A DNA stretch of 64,000 nucleotides from Ancistrus triradiatus (Eukaryota; Chordata; Actinopteri; Siluriformes; Loricariidae), in NCBI GenBank assembly GCA_025084515.1, contig JAJAGP010003189.1:17446-81445 (forward strand), in the 5' to 3' direction. Of this stretch, positions 52,440-62,634 are shown one piece after another. The notes below the pieces were generated by a model. It worked only from the letters and a program-made list of their open reading frames with translations, was not told where the DNA came from and did no database searches. The position numbers and the translations under genes were made by a program. How positions within the stretch are numbered: the stretch's first letter is position 1; every line of letters starts with the position of its first letter.

Positions 52440-53049
52440 AGGGCAGAACAGGAATCTGGTAAAGTCTGATCTTCAACAACAGCACGTTTGTGGAAGTGGA
52501 TCATGGTACAAACAAAGGAGGCTGGAAAAAGGTTACAAAACCATCTCTAAAGAGTTTGGACTCCACCAATTCACAGTCAAACAGATTGAGGACAAATGCA
52601 GGAAACTCAAGTCCATCATTACTCTCTCCACGAATGGTCTACCAACAAATCACTCCAAGGGCACGAGTGTAATGGTCCACAAGGTCACAAAGGAACCCAG
52701 GGTAACTTCTAAGCAACTAAAGGTCTTTCTCGCATTGGTTAATGTTCATTAACAGAGTCCAGAATCAGGAGAACACCAAACAATAACAGGAGAAAGCCAC
52801 TGCTCTCCAAAAGAGAAAGAACATTTCTAAGAACCGTATTCCATCTGTGAAACATGGTGGTGGTAGTATCATGGTTTGCTGTTTTGCTCGCCATTATTGA
52901 TGGAACAATTAATTCTGAATTAAAGCAGCAGATTATAAAGGAAAATATCTGTCCATGAACTGAATGTCAAGAGAACATCGGTCATGCAGCATGACAACGA
53001 CCCTAAGAACATAATTATTTTATTATTATTAAAACAATAACTAGGAAAC

Positions 53050-53096
<47 letters not shown>

Positions 53097-53126
53097 GTAG
53101 TAGCAGTAGTAGTAGTAGTGGTAGTG

Positions 53127-53159
<33 letters not shown>

Positions 53160-53493
53160 TAATTAGTAGATCTGCATTTCTTGAAGGAACTACAACAGTG
53201 ATTGAAAGGTGGCAAAAGGAAAGAAAATTTGTCAAAGTTTGATCTTCAACAACACACGTTACTAGAAGTGGTTCATGGTATGAACAAAGAAGATTTCTGA
53301 GGAGCTCATTAGTGGGAAGAGTTTACCCAACCATCTCACCAATCCAAGTCAGACAGACACATGAAGGTACAAATGAAGGAAATGAAGAGTAAACAGCATC
53401 CCAGAGCTGAAGCTGTTCTTTACATACTTTTACCACTCACAGACATGGAATGTTGGATCATTTTCCTCAATTATTAAATGACCAAGTATAATA
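52440..53493 (+). mobile_element. Tc1-like remnants, two overlapping copies
   Basis: The first copy (52460-52990) follows the 2.0-kb element closely at the nucleotide level (GTTTGTGGAAGTGGATCATG; CCATCTCTAAAGAGTTTGGA) but is frame-broken. After an (AAT)n run at 53048-53160, a second copy restarts at 53235 (TTTGATCTTCAACAACACAC) and continues to 53493, where a hAT-like element interrupts it. Its 3' end resumes at 55007. Confidence 0.78.
53048..53160. repeat. (AAT)n/(AGT)n microsatellite
   Basis: (AAT)n, then (AGT)n, then (AAT)n again, within the Tc1-like remnant. Confidence 0.95.
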
Positions 53494-53501
53494 TATCTAT
53501 G

Positions 53502-54998
53502 TAGGGTTGCCAACTTCTTCAACCCCCAATCAGGGACACTGTCCTCCAGGTGTGTTCATCATGTGCGTGCTTACACACGCACCCCCAGCAGCTGACCAAC
53601 AATAATGGAAATCACAAAGTTTCATTAACCATACTATAAATTTACTCATTTCCCAGTGTAAAAGGACAAACTACTACTGTACTTGCTTTGATGTATGGTT
53701 CACAGTAACAGTCTAGACAATTATTACAATTTTTTTATTTATATATTTATTTATTTATTTATTTAATATTTATTAATTTTACGGATTTTCAGAAAATGAA
53801 TTGTGAAAGTTTTCACAAATCTGAAAATGCCTAAAAGTCATAAATATTATGTAAATAAACATGTATTATTCAGAATTATAGCTGTGAAAGCTTTCACAAA
53901 TCTAATCAGGCCTAATAGTCATAAATATTTTGTAAATAAAAATGTATTATTCAAAATTATAGTTGTGAAAGCCTTCAGAAATCTGAAAATGCCTAAAAGT
54001 AATAAATATTATATAAATAAATGTGTTTTATACAAAATTTTATCTGTGAAAGCTTTCATAAATCAGATTATGCCTAAAAATAATAAATAACATTATAATA
54101 AATATTTACTAGACAAAATTATATATGTGAAAGTTTTAACAAATCAGATTATGCCTAAAAGTAATAAATAACATCATTACAACAATGTATTAGACAAAGT
54201 TATATCTGTGAAAGCTTTCACAAATCAGAAAATGCCTACACATAACACACAGTATGTAAATAACTGCCTATTAGACACGATATCTGTGATAGTTTTCAGA
54301 ACTGATGGAGGGTAACTTTAACCTGTGCTGATTCTCTATATGATCAGTTTTTGAAGTTCTATGGCCTGCTTGGACGGTTTTATGACGAGTTAAATTAAAG
54401 GCTTAATTATTTCGCGTGTTATCATTTTCCGTCCTCACGGTTTATATGAGCCACGTACAGACAGAATTAAGACCGAAAAGTTTCACAAATCAGCCTGGTC
54501 ACTTTATTCCAGGTGTCAGTAATCTAATGGTCACCTTTAGAAGTTATAAGCTTTTGAAAATAAAGCCCTAAAATGTAATGCCGAATGTTTTCACTTTAGA
54601 TGATGACGACATCTGAATTCACAAATCAGGACGAGCCAAATGTAGCATTAATCACAGTTTAAAGTGACGTCATCACGGAATGCAAGACGACAAAAGCTCC
54701 GAATCGCTAACCGCAAGCCAAGTTTACTGCGGTTGGCCTTTTTGCTTCCCGCTCTTTTTTATAGTTGCAAAGTCTTTTTTCTTTACAGGTTCACTACTCA
54801 TTCTGACAGCATAAGGCTCCGCTCACAGCTCACACGCTGCTCTGTCACTGACGTAGCTACTGCAACCGGGAGTTTGTATCAGTTTTGGCGCATTATTGGC
54901 CAATGAGGCTGTGACTGGAATACAAGACTGGAGCTGTCCCTTGACAAATCAAAATTGCCCATAAATCGTGATGTCCCGCGGGACGGTTGGCAACCCTA
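53502..54998. mobile_element. hAT-like non-autonomous DNA transposon, 1,497 bp
   Basis: Terminal inverted repeats TAGGGTTGCCAAC (53502-53514) and GTTGGCAACCCTA (54986-54998) are perfect. An 8-bp target duplication TATCTATG flanks it (53494-53501 and 54999-55006). Eight-base duplications and TAGGG-type ends fit the hAT superfamily. No transposase is seen; the interior holds an 81-bp tandem array and a 54660-54906 stretch with no recognisable product. It is inserted in an older Tc1-like copy. Confidence 0.87.
53803..54290. repeat. 81-bp tandem satellite inside the hAT-like element
   Basis: The word GTGAAAG or a variant starts at 53803, 53884, 53965, 54046, 54127 and 54208, exactly 81 bases apart, with a last shorter unit at 54286. 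Each unit starts with the palindrome GTGAAAGCTTTCAC or a variant, followed by AAATCxGAxxATGCCTAAAA. Because 81 is divisible by three it leaves a false open frame. Confidence 0.93.
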
Positions 54999-55006
54999 TA
55001 TCTATG

Positions 55007-55125
55007 TCATATGTTTAATCTGGTTCCCTATATCTACTTTTAGGACTTATGTGAAAATCTGATAATGTTTTAGATCATGCTTATGCAGAAATAGAGAAAA
55101 TTGAAAAGTTCACAAAACTGTTTAC
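55007..55125 (+). mobile_element. 3' end of interrupted Tc1-like element
   Basis: Resumes after the target duplication with CATATGTTTAATCTGGTTCC, TCTACTTTTAGGACTTATGT and the inverted-repeat end AAAGTTCACAAA, parallel to 3052-3160 of the first element. Confidence 0.82.
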
Positions 55126-55329
55126 AGTTGCTATCTGGTTGCTACTTGTGTTAAATATATATCTGGGATAATGGATTATGTTGTATTAAAGTAGACAGAT
55201 ACGCTGACTGAGACACGGTATCGTTTCTAAGCTTTCAGCGTCTCGATTAATAATTCTAGTAAATATACTTTTAGTAACAAAAAACAAACATTGTTTTTCT
55301 ATTAGCCCCAATGCTACGCACTAGTGTTA

Positions 55330-55380
55330 CCATGGCGACCGTATAAGCTTCCGCCGGTGTAGAGGAAGTGACGCTCCAAC
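55330..55380 (+). promoter_or_regulatory. pick1: pick1 promoter region
   Basis: TATA-less, CG-containing region with CCATGGCGACC (55330) and AGAGGAAGTGACG (55361-55373), an ETS-type site fused to a CRE-like half site, just before the first exon. This is typical of broadly expressed genes; binding is inferred from sequence only. Confidence 0.45.
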
Positions 55381-55497
55381 ATTAACACAGCGCTAGTCTT
55401 AGTGAACAGCTGTCAGCGTCTACCCACTGGTGTTTATATCGGTGTGTTATTAATAAATCAGATTCGGATTCACAGCCTCAGAGGAAGCGATACCGCG
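55380..55497 (+). other. pick1: pick1 exon 1, non-coding 5'UTR
   Basis: Candidate first exon ending ATACCGCG|GTAAGA at 55497. No usable ATG is present. The start is set after the ETS/CRE-like sites and is approximate. Confidence 0.5.
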
Positions 55498-56610
55498 GTA
55501 AGATTAGCATCACGGTTTATTTAACTGGCTTTAAAAACGCTGATACGGAGTCAAGCTAATGTAGCGCTGAAGAGGAACCCTCAAATACCATTATTAGTGT
55601 ACCAAGTACACTAGGTAGGGAGCAGTACAGGTACTTTTGAGTCAGTGTGTAGGGCGCTACAGTAGGGAGTATAACTGTGTTTGTAGTTCAGCCGCGGTAA
55701 AGCTGAATTGATGCTCAATGTAAACAAACAGCTGCTTTAATATCGCTCTTATTCACGTTTTACTTTAATCGTTATCTGTTTTAATTTTACTGTAACAGGT
55801 TTTTCATACAGTGCTATTATTATTATCGTGTTTTTTGTTCTTTGTGTTTCCCCTGTCCTTATAATTGTCTCTCTGTTGTGTATGTAAGCGGAATAGATTC
55901 TGTTTTAATTGGGTTGTCTAATGACCTGCATTACTTTGATCTAGAGCTCTGTGAGCTGCTGATACAGATTAAGCTGCACACATGTATTTCCTTGCAGCGC
56001 CACTGAGCTTCATTTATTTCCTTTTTTATTGAATTTATTTTGTAAAAGACTTAAATGTATTTAATTTAAAAATAAGAAAAAAGCACAAACATTACACAGA
56101 TCTAAGTACTGACAATAAAACTACCACAATATTTTAGCATTTTGCAAGCAATTAAAACGAGCATTTTTTAACATAATGAAGATACCAAAAGGACCAAAAT
56201 ACACAATAAAATAAAATAAAGAAAATTTAAAAAAGAAAGGAAATGAATATTAAGTAGCTAATAAACACAGAACTAAAAATAAGAAGAAGAAGAAGAAAAA
56301 GAAGAATAGGAGAAAAAATAGAATATAATTTAATAAATGAGCAATACAATTTAAATGAAAGCAGTAAATAAAAGGGAACAGTAAATAATAAATCTATACA
56401 ATTTTAGTAGTAATTAGAAGATACTTACAATAATAATAATGATAAAGTAATAATGCAGTCAATAGTAGAAAATAAATTATATTAAATAAAAATAAATAGA
56501 ATTAAAGTGACAGTAATAATAATAACAATAAACAAAATAAAACAGTTAATAATAGAGAACGTTTTTTAAATGAAATAAAAAATATAATATTTAAATAATG
56601 TTTAGAAAAC

Positions 56611-56647
<37 letters not shown>

Positions 56648-56877
56648 AGCAGTTAGAGAACAGATTAAAATGAAATTAAAAAAAGAATTAGGAAACTAAT
56701 ATCAATAAACAAAATAAAGACGCTAATAATAGAGGACAGTTTAAAAATGAAACAAAAATAAATACAAGTAAAGTAAAAACAATCATTTTAATGTTAAGAA
56801 CAGTAATAATAATAATAGGCAAAATAATACAGTTAAAAATAGAGAGCATTTTAAAAATATAAATAAATACAATTTAA

Positions 56878-56910
<33 letters not shown>

Positions 56911-56995
56911 GTATAATGCAGTTAATAATAGAGAACATTTAAAAAATGAAATAAATAAGTACAGTTAGTTTTTGGATGATAATATAGTAATAATA

Positions 56996-57035
<40 letters not shown>

Positions 57036-58985
57036 GTGTGTGTTGTGTTGTGTGTGTTTGTTTGTGTGTACAGAGGTTGTTGATGGGTGTTAGGATACAG
57101 AATTGATGGATTATAGCGGGAGGAAGATAAACTGTGAGTAACCACACACACACAACCCACACCACACACGCACACCTTTAGCACACTGAGGACTGTGGTA
57201 GAATGGTCCAGGGGTTCAAATCCCAACATCTGCCAGGCTGCCATTGGTGGGTCCTTGAGCAAGAGTGCTCCAGCGATTGCTTCTTTCATTACGGAATATC
57301 GCTTTAAACTTAGAAATATCCTCTCTTTTAATGATGCAGAGAAACTTGTTCATGCGTTTATAACCTCAAGGTTGGACTACGGTAACGCCTTACTTACTGG
57401 ATGCTCTAGTAAATCTATAAATAAACTTCAGTTAGTTCAGAATGCAGCTGCCCGAGTGCTAACTCGAACTAGAAAATTTGATCATATCACTCCTGTTCTA
57501 TCACCACACTGGTTACCAGTCAAATTCCGCATTGTTTACAAAATACTTCTTATAACATATAAAGCTCTACATGGCCTGGCCCCACATTATCTGAGTGAAC
57601 TCTTAGAGTTTTACAATCCAACTCGTCTACTTCGTTCGCAGGATACAGGACTTCTTTTAGTTCCTAGAATTAAAAAAGTCACAGCAGGGGGAAAGGCTTT
57701 CTCATACATGGCCCCCCAACTATGGAATAAACTTCCCTCTTTCGTTCGAGACTCAGACACTCTTCAAAGTTTTAAGTCTAGGCTAAAGACATACCTATTT
57801 ACGCAGGCTTTTGACTAGATTTAGACCAGGATGCATGGCTTGGGTTGCTGGGGGCGGAGTCTGGAGTCATGTCTGGTCTGCCTGCTTTGTCCGTTAGCCA
57901 GGAGTGTCGAGTGGGCGGTCTGGCTGAACTAGGCTTTGGTCCTCGTGATCTTGACTCATGCATCCTTGCCTTAGACTAAGTTCAGAGCTGGGGGTTCATA
58001 GTCAAAGAGTCTTATGGTGATCAGGGTTGCTGTCTCCCGTCGGGTTGCCATTCAGAGGGATCCCTCTTGGCTGTTTCCTACCAGTTCTCCTCTTTCTAGC
58101 TATGCTGCTATAGCTAATGCTGCCGGGGTCTCATGCTACACATGGCATCAGTGATTGTTAATAGACACTGCTCGTAATCAATAACTAATTACATTTTATG
58201 TTTTCTCTCCGAGCTGTGCTCCGGTTCCAGTGCCAGTTTCAGCCCCACACATGATGTTCATCTTCTGGAGCTCCACTGGGCATAATTCACATTTATTCGA
58301 CCATGGGGACTACATGACTTTTTTAGTTTTGCTCTTAGATTTATTCATCATACTCAGGGCCACTTAATGACGATGTGATACTTCACATTTTATTCGAACT
58401 TTGGACTCCTAGAATTTAGTTCGCTCTTAGATTCATCATCTACGGCCGCCCAAGGAGGTTGGGTCCCCTTTGAGAGTCTTGGACCTCCCAAGGTTTTCTC
58501 CTTATAAACTCAGGGGAGTTGTTCCTTGCCACTGTCGCCCTAGGCTTGCTCAATTTGGGATTGGACGTAGTTATTAGGAGATAATCTAAACATGTAAAGT
58601 TGCTTTGAGACAATGCTCCATTGTAAAAAGCGCTATATAAATAAATCTGACTTGACTTGACTTGACTTAACCCACAACTGCTTGGATTGTAAGACTGTAC
58701 CAATTGTAAGTCGCTCTGGATAAGGACATCTGCTAAATGCTGTAAATGTAAATGTACACCTCTTAATGCTCCACTTACTCTAAATGCTCTGCTTTTTCTA
58801 CTTTCTTATGAATAAGTTTAGTGTTTTTTTTTTTTTGTAAATAGTCAGTGTAAAGTAAATGGATGTGATAATGTATCAGGTTTTCATATCGTGAGGACTG
58901 AGGACGTTGGGTGTGTAAGCAGTATAACAGCACACACACACACACACTGCAGCTCTACAGCCTGTTCAGTACTGATACAGCACTA

Positions 58986-59043
<58 letters not shown>

Positions 59044-59221
59044 GGGTATCCCTACAGTTCCCGGTACAGTGACTCTGAAGAAGGATTCCCAGAACCTGAT
59101 TGGTATCAGTATAGGGGGCGGAGCTCAGTACTGCCCCTGTCTCTATATAGTACAGGTACAGAAACATGCTGGTGGTAGGGTCATGGTCCAGCTCTGTAGT
59201 ACTGCATCGAGGTCAGTGCAG

Positions 59222-59258
<37 letters not shown>

Positions 59259-59540
59259 AGGTGTTTGATAACACCCCTGCAGCTTCAGACGGGACTCTGG
59301 CAGCAGGAGATGAGATCACAGGGGTGAACGGCAAAACAGTGAAGGGACGCACCAAAGTGGAAGTGGCTAAGATGATCCAGGCTGTACAGGTACTAACTGT
59401 GTCTGTGTGTGTCTGTGTGTGTGTGTGTCCCTCTGGACAAAAACTATATCCTCTACAGGACTAAATATAACCCCAAATCCGTCTGGCTCCTCTTTCTCTG
59501 TGATCAGATGCTGTTAGGATGATGGACTGTCCTAAGCATG

Positions 59541-59571
<31 letters not shown>

Positions 59572-61789
59572 AGACAGGGTGAAGCGGTGATACACTACAA
59601 TAAGCTGCAGGCTGATCCCAAGCAGGGTAAATCCCTGGACATAGGTGAGTAAACGGGTAACAGACACGGCTGTGTGCTGTGGAGTCTGGGAACCACTAGG
59701 GCTTAATGGAGCAGCTTTTTAATATCTAGGTCCACAGGGCGACACTGACAAGAAAAATCCCTAAACCTAATCCCTAAAAGGACCAAAATAAACAATTTAA
59801 TAAAACCAAGAACATTTAAAAAGAAAGTAAAATGAAAATAAACACAGAAACAAATAAATAAAATGGGACAATAGGAGGAAAAATATATTAAAGTTTAGTA
59901 AAATATACAAATTTTTTAAATGATAGCAGTTAATAAAAGAGAACAGTGTAAAATGAAATAAAAATTAATTTAAAATAATAATTAGAAAATAAAAGAAGAA
60001 TCAAATAAACCAGCTATCAATAATAATAATAAAAAAGCATAAATCAGTTAACAATGGGGAACAGTTCAAAAATGAAACAAAAATAAATAAAAACATAATA
60101 ATTTGGAAACTTAATAATAATAATAAGAAGAAGAAAATAAAACAGTAATAGAAAACTGTTTAAAAATGAAACACAAAATAAGTCAAATAAAAATAACAAT
60201 ATAAAATGTAGTAATATTAATAATAATAATAATAATGATGACGATGATGATAATCATAATAGTCATAATAGTACACAAAACAGAGAGCCCCAAGGAACCA
60301 CTGGAGGTTAATGGAGCAGTTTCATATTTGTTTATTTATTCACCAGGAGAAATTTGGAGCTTTTTATCGCATATAAAGTGTAAGAGAATTGTTGTAAATG
60401 GTGACGAGGCAGAGGAAGCATAACCGTCCCTGCAGTCAGGACAGCCAGACGTGTGCTGACCCGGCAGTGAACAATAACCATGAGTAACACACTTAATGCA
60501 CTCAGTGATCGGATAATGAACAGATTTCTGCAGATATCCGATTATTGCAGCGGTCGTGTAGATAGATAGATAGCTTTATTAATCCCAGAGTGAAATTCCT
60601 GAAAACAAGCAGCATACAAGCAGCATACCCCTGTCTGGAAATCAGATTAAGAAATATGATAAAGAGAGCTGGATTTTACCCCAGGGAGCATCTATAGCGG
60701 GTATGCGGGTATGCTGGATCTGTCAACCGCGGAATTAAAGGCGGCGAGTCGGCTAGCGAGCACTTTAGTGGAGACTCTGAAACACAGTCTATACTCAGGA
60801 AAGTGATTTGATGAAATGTCACATATTTGTGTGAGATTATTGGCTGGTTGCCGATCCGATTTTTGATCACTGAGTCATGGGAACCCGGAGGTTTAATTTG
60901 ATCTGATTATTGAGTGCATGTATTCTCGTGCCAAAGTCTGGTTTTCTGCAGTTATCGGATTATTAAGCGCATGCAACCACTCTCAGTGATGCCCAAAGTT
61001 AAGCAAAGTCCTTCAGTGGATCCATTGGCTGGACCTTCAGGTTAGCCATATTGGTCCAGGCAACTTCTCATAACTCTCAGAAGATTGCATTGGATAAAGC
61101 GTCTGATTCTACTAATCAATAATAACATTATTAATCAATAATAATACTGGATTAGCAATAGCATGTAGTATAAATAGTAATGTAATACTGTTTTATAGAC
61201 TGTATTATATTGCTATTCATACTACATAAGTTATATGTACTATAGTAAATCTGTTATTTCATTAATGATATTTATTAGGCTACACCTTATTGTATTTACA
61301 GGTTAATAATATGCTGTGCTTTTGAGTTGATCGGAATCATTTCACTGTTATAACAAACAGAAAGCAGACTGACTGAGACTCTCACTGTTTGATTTTTATG
61401 TTTATTCCGTTACGATTTTGTCAACGATGGTCAGTTATTAGAACTTAAACGTGCACAATTTAGATTATTTTCAGTGTTTCAAAGTGAATTAAATAAATGG
61501 GTTCTGACCCGGGGCAAAAAGAAAAGCTCACATGACAAGGACGTCGAGAGAAAAGCATTTCAAGAACATAAATAACTAACTACACATATATAAATTATAT
61601 ATTATTGTAACCAGAATAAACACAGCTCCTCCATTCACTTGTATTTGTTCACAAGCCGGTCTTGCCTGGACCAATATGGCGGACGCGCTGCCGTATCGTA
61701 GCAACCGGCCGAAGCAGCCAATGGGGCGTCTGGGTGTAAATGCTCTGAGCGTATGATATATCCAAAAGATCTAGTAACCGCTTGTAATG

Positions 61790-61866
<77 letters not shown>

Positions 61867-62634
61867 AGTACTGAAGAAGGTGAAGCACAGGCTGGTGGAG
61901 AACATGAGCTCAGGGACCGCAGATGCACTCGGACTCAGCAGAGCCATCCTCTGTAATGGTAACAAACAAACACACGCACAATGACTCACACACAAACTGA
62001 CTCCTTTATCACTGGACCAGCCCTTGGAGGGTGTTCTAACACTGGTGTGTGTGTGCGTGCGCGTGTGTGCGTGCGTGCGTGCGTGTGTGCGTGTGTGCGT
62101 GTGTGCGTGTGTATGGAGATGGACTGGTGAAGAAGCTGGAGGAACTGGAGAAAACTGCAGAGCTCTACAAAGGTAAATACAGATAAATAACCTAAAGCTT
62201 AAGGAAGCTTAATGAAGCAGAGTGTAACTGGTGATCTGGAGCCCTCTCTGGTGGAAGGTGGTACTGCAGGATACTTACTGTAAGGTCATGCAGTTACGGT
62301 ACTGACTGTGTGCGTGCTTGCGTGTGTGTGTGCGTGCGTGTGTGTGTGCAGGCCTGATGGAGCACAGTAAGAGATTACTCCGGGCGTTCTTCGAGCTCTC
62401 TCAGACTCACAGAGGTCAGACTGCTGCACTGCATGATGGGGAATGTAGTTTCCGCTGACCATTGATTTATTTATTATGTACATCTCTCTCTGTCTGTCAG
62501 CGTTTGGTGACGTTTTCTCTGTGATCGGGGTTCGAGAGCCTCAGGCAGCAGCCAGTGAAGCGTTTGTGAAGTTTGCAGAAGCTCACCGTAACATGGAGAA
62601 ATATGGCATCCAGCTGCTCAAAACCATCAAACCT
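55380..62634 (+). CDS. pick1: PICK1 (protein interacting with C kinase 1), first half
   Basis: Coding exons 57074-57133, 59044-59155, 59261-59389, 59578-59644, 61869-61958, 62119-62172, 62352-62414 and 62501-62634; all junction phases agree. PICK1 is a peripheral membrane scaffold at synapses and secretory vesicles. Its PDZ domain binds C-terminal peptides of PKC-alpha and AMPA receptor subunits, and its BAR domain binds curved membranes. Here the PDZ domain spans the first three complete exons and the BAR domain begins at VKHRLVENMSSG. About 215 of roughly 415-430 residues are covered; the remaining BAR exons and acidic tail lie right of the window. The start exon has an apparent one-base frame problem. 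Identity is very clear from conserved text. Confidence 0.95.
55500..57073 (+). other. pick1: pick1 intron 1
   Basis: AT-rich intron. From 56185 to 56990 it is an A-rich imperfect repeat, followed by (TG)n up to the acceptor. No exon or RNA gene is recognised. Confidence 0.55.
56185..56990. repeat. A-rich imperfect repeat block, copy 1
   Basis: Units of about 110 bases contain CAGTTAATAATAGAGAAC, TTTAAAAATGAAA and (AAT)n. The start has AAAAGGACCAAAATACACAA. The same words in the same order recur at 59775-60240. Confidence 0.7.
57074..57133 (+). CDS. pick1: pick1 exon 2: start codon region, one-base frame problem
   Basis: Acceptor GTGTACAG at 57072-57073 and donor AAACT|GTGAGT at 57133. The last codons GAG GAA GAT AAA CT read EEDKL and join in phase to GIPTVPGT in the next exon, as in PICK1 N-termini. 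The nearest ATG (57106) leads to MDYS but is one nucleotide out of frame, and in the EEDKL frame a TAG lies five codons upstream of the donor. A single missing base around 57116-57121 would account for this; it may be an assembly error. Confidence 0.72.
57191..57263 (+). repeat. SINE 5' half, split by L2
   Basis: TAGAATGGTCCAGGGGTTCA and GGTCCTTGAGCAAG are the head and body of the 35.83-kb SINE family. The other half resumes at 58664. Confidence 0.75.
57270..58663 (+). mobile_element. L2-clade LINE 3' fragment in pick1 intron 2
   Basis: Starts within the C-terminal coding part (RNILSFNDAEKLVHAFITSR) and keeps an open frame to 57818 (PRIKKVTAGGKAFSYMAPQL, FKSRLKTYLFTQAFD), then the 3'UTR, GCGCTATATAAATAAATCTG and a TTGAC tail. 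It is 5'-truncated and inserted within a SINE. The best preserved L2 C-terminus in the window. Confidence 0.9.
58664..58756 (+). repeat. SINE 3' half
   Basis: AACCCACAACTGCTTGGATT and AAGTCGCTCTGGATAAGGAC, then a (TGTAAA)n tail, continuing the SINE broken at 57263. Confidence 0.85.
59044..59155 (+). CDS. pick1: pick1 exon 3: PDZ domain start
   Basis: Acceptor (TG)nTAG and donor CAG|GTACAG; phase 2 in, phase 0 out. GIPTVPGTVTLKKDSQNLIG and ISIGGGAQYCPCLYIVQ; the IGISIGGG stretch holds the carboxylate-binding loop of the PDZ domain. Confidence 0.97.
59261..59389 (+). CDS. pick1: pick1 exon 4: PDZ domain middle
   Basis: Acceptor TGTGTTACAG and donor CAG|GTACTA; 43 codons in phase 0. VFDNTPAASDGTLAAGDEIT, GVNGKTVKGRTKVEVAKMIQ; includes the PDZ second helix. 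Confidence 0.97.
59578..59644 (+). CDS. pick1: pick1 exon 5: PDZ domain end
   Basis: Acceptor GTGAGACAG and donor ATAG|GTGAGT; phase 0 in, phase 1 out. GEAVIHYNKLQADPKQGKSL DI closes the PDZ fold. Confidence 0.96.
59775..60240. repeat. A-rich imperfect repeat block, copy 2
   Basis: AAAAGGACCAAAATAAACAA opens it, followed by CAGTTAATAAAAGAGAACAG and (AAT)n words shared with 56185-56990. Confidence 0.7.
61793..61866. repeat. (TG)n(TCTG)n tract before pick1 exon 6
   Basis: About 22 TG units, then seven TCTG units, ending directly at the CAG of the acceptor. Confidence 0.95.
61869..61958 (+). CDS. pick1: pick1 exon 6: BAR domain start
   Basis: Phase 1 both sides. VLKKVKHRLVENMSSGTADA and LGLSRAILCN; the start of the arfaptin-homology/BAR region. 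Donor G|GTAACA. Confidence 0.97.
62119..62172 (+). CDS. pick1: pick1 exon 7: BAR domain
   Basis: 54 nt, phase 1 both sides. DGLVKKLEELEKTAELYK, first BAR helix. The acceptor reads GTGTATGGAG, a poor site without a pyrimidine tract. Confidence 0.95.
62352..62414 (+). CDS. pick1: pick1 exon 8: BAR domain
   Basis: 63 nt, phase 1 both sides. GLMEHSKRLLRAFFELSQTH then R and donor G|GTCAGA. Acceptor GTGTGTGCAG. Confidence 0.96.
62501..62634 (+). CDS. pick1: pick1 exon 9: BAR domain
   Basis: Acceptor CTCTCTCTGTCTGTCAG, the only conventional pyrimidine tract among these exons; phase 1 in, phase 0 out. AFGDVFSVIGVREPQAAASE and NMEKYGIQLLKTIKP; donor CCT|GTAAGG. Confidence 0.97.

Larger units (their letters stand above)
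59645..61868 (+). other. pick1: pick1 intron 5
   Basis: Contains the second A-rich repeat block (59775-60240), a (GATA)n stub followed by CTTTATTAATCCCAGAGTGA (60561-60590), which resembles a LINE or SINE tail, and a terminal (TG)n(TCTG)n tract. No exon is seen. Confidence 0.6.

Noticed and set aside
53803..54090. 95-codon frame in the 81-bp repeats
   Set aside because: The period is divisible by three, so a frame arises automatically; it lies inside a non-coding transposon.
53803..54290. Possible CRISPR-like array
   Set aside because: Units are repeated as a whole with no unique spacers, and the DNA is from a eukaryote.
61635..61995. His/Thr- and Cys/Val-repeat frames over dinucleotide tracts
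   Set aside because: Products of (TG)n and (TCTG)n repeats next to pick1 exon 6; the same applies to similar frames near 48.5, 49.8, 57.0 and 59.0 kb.
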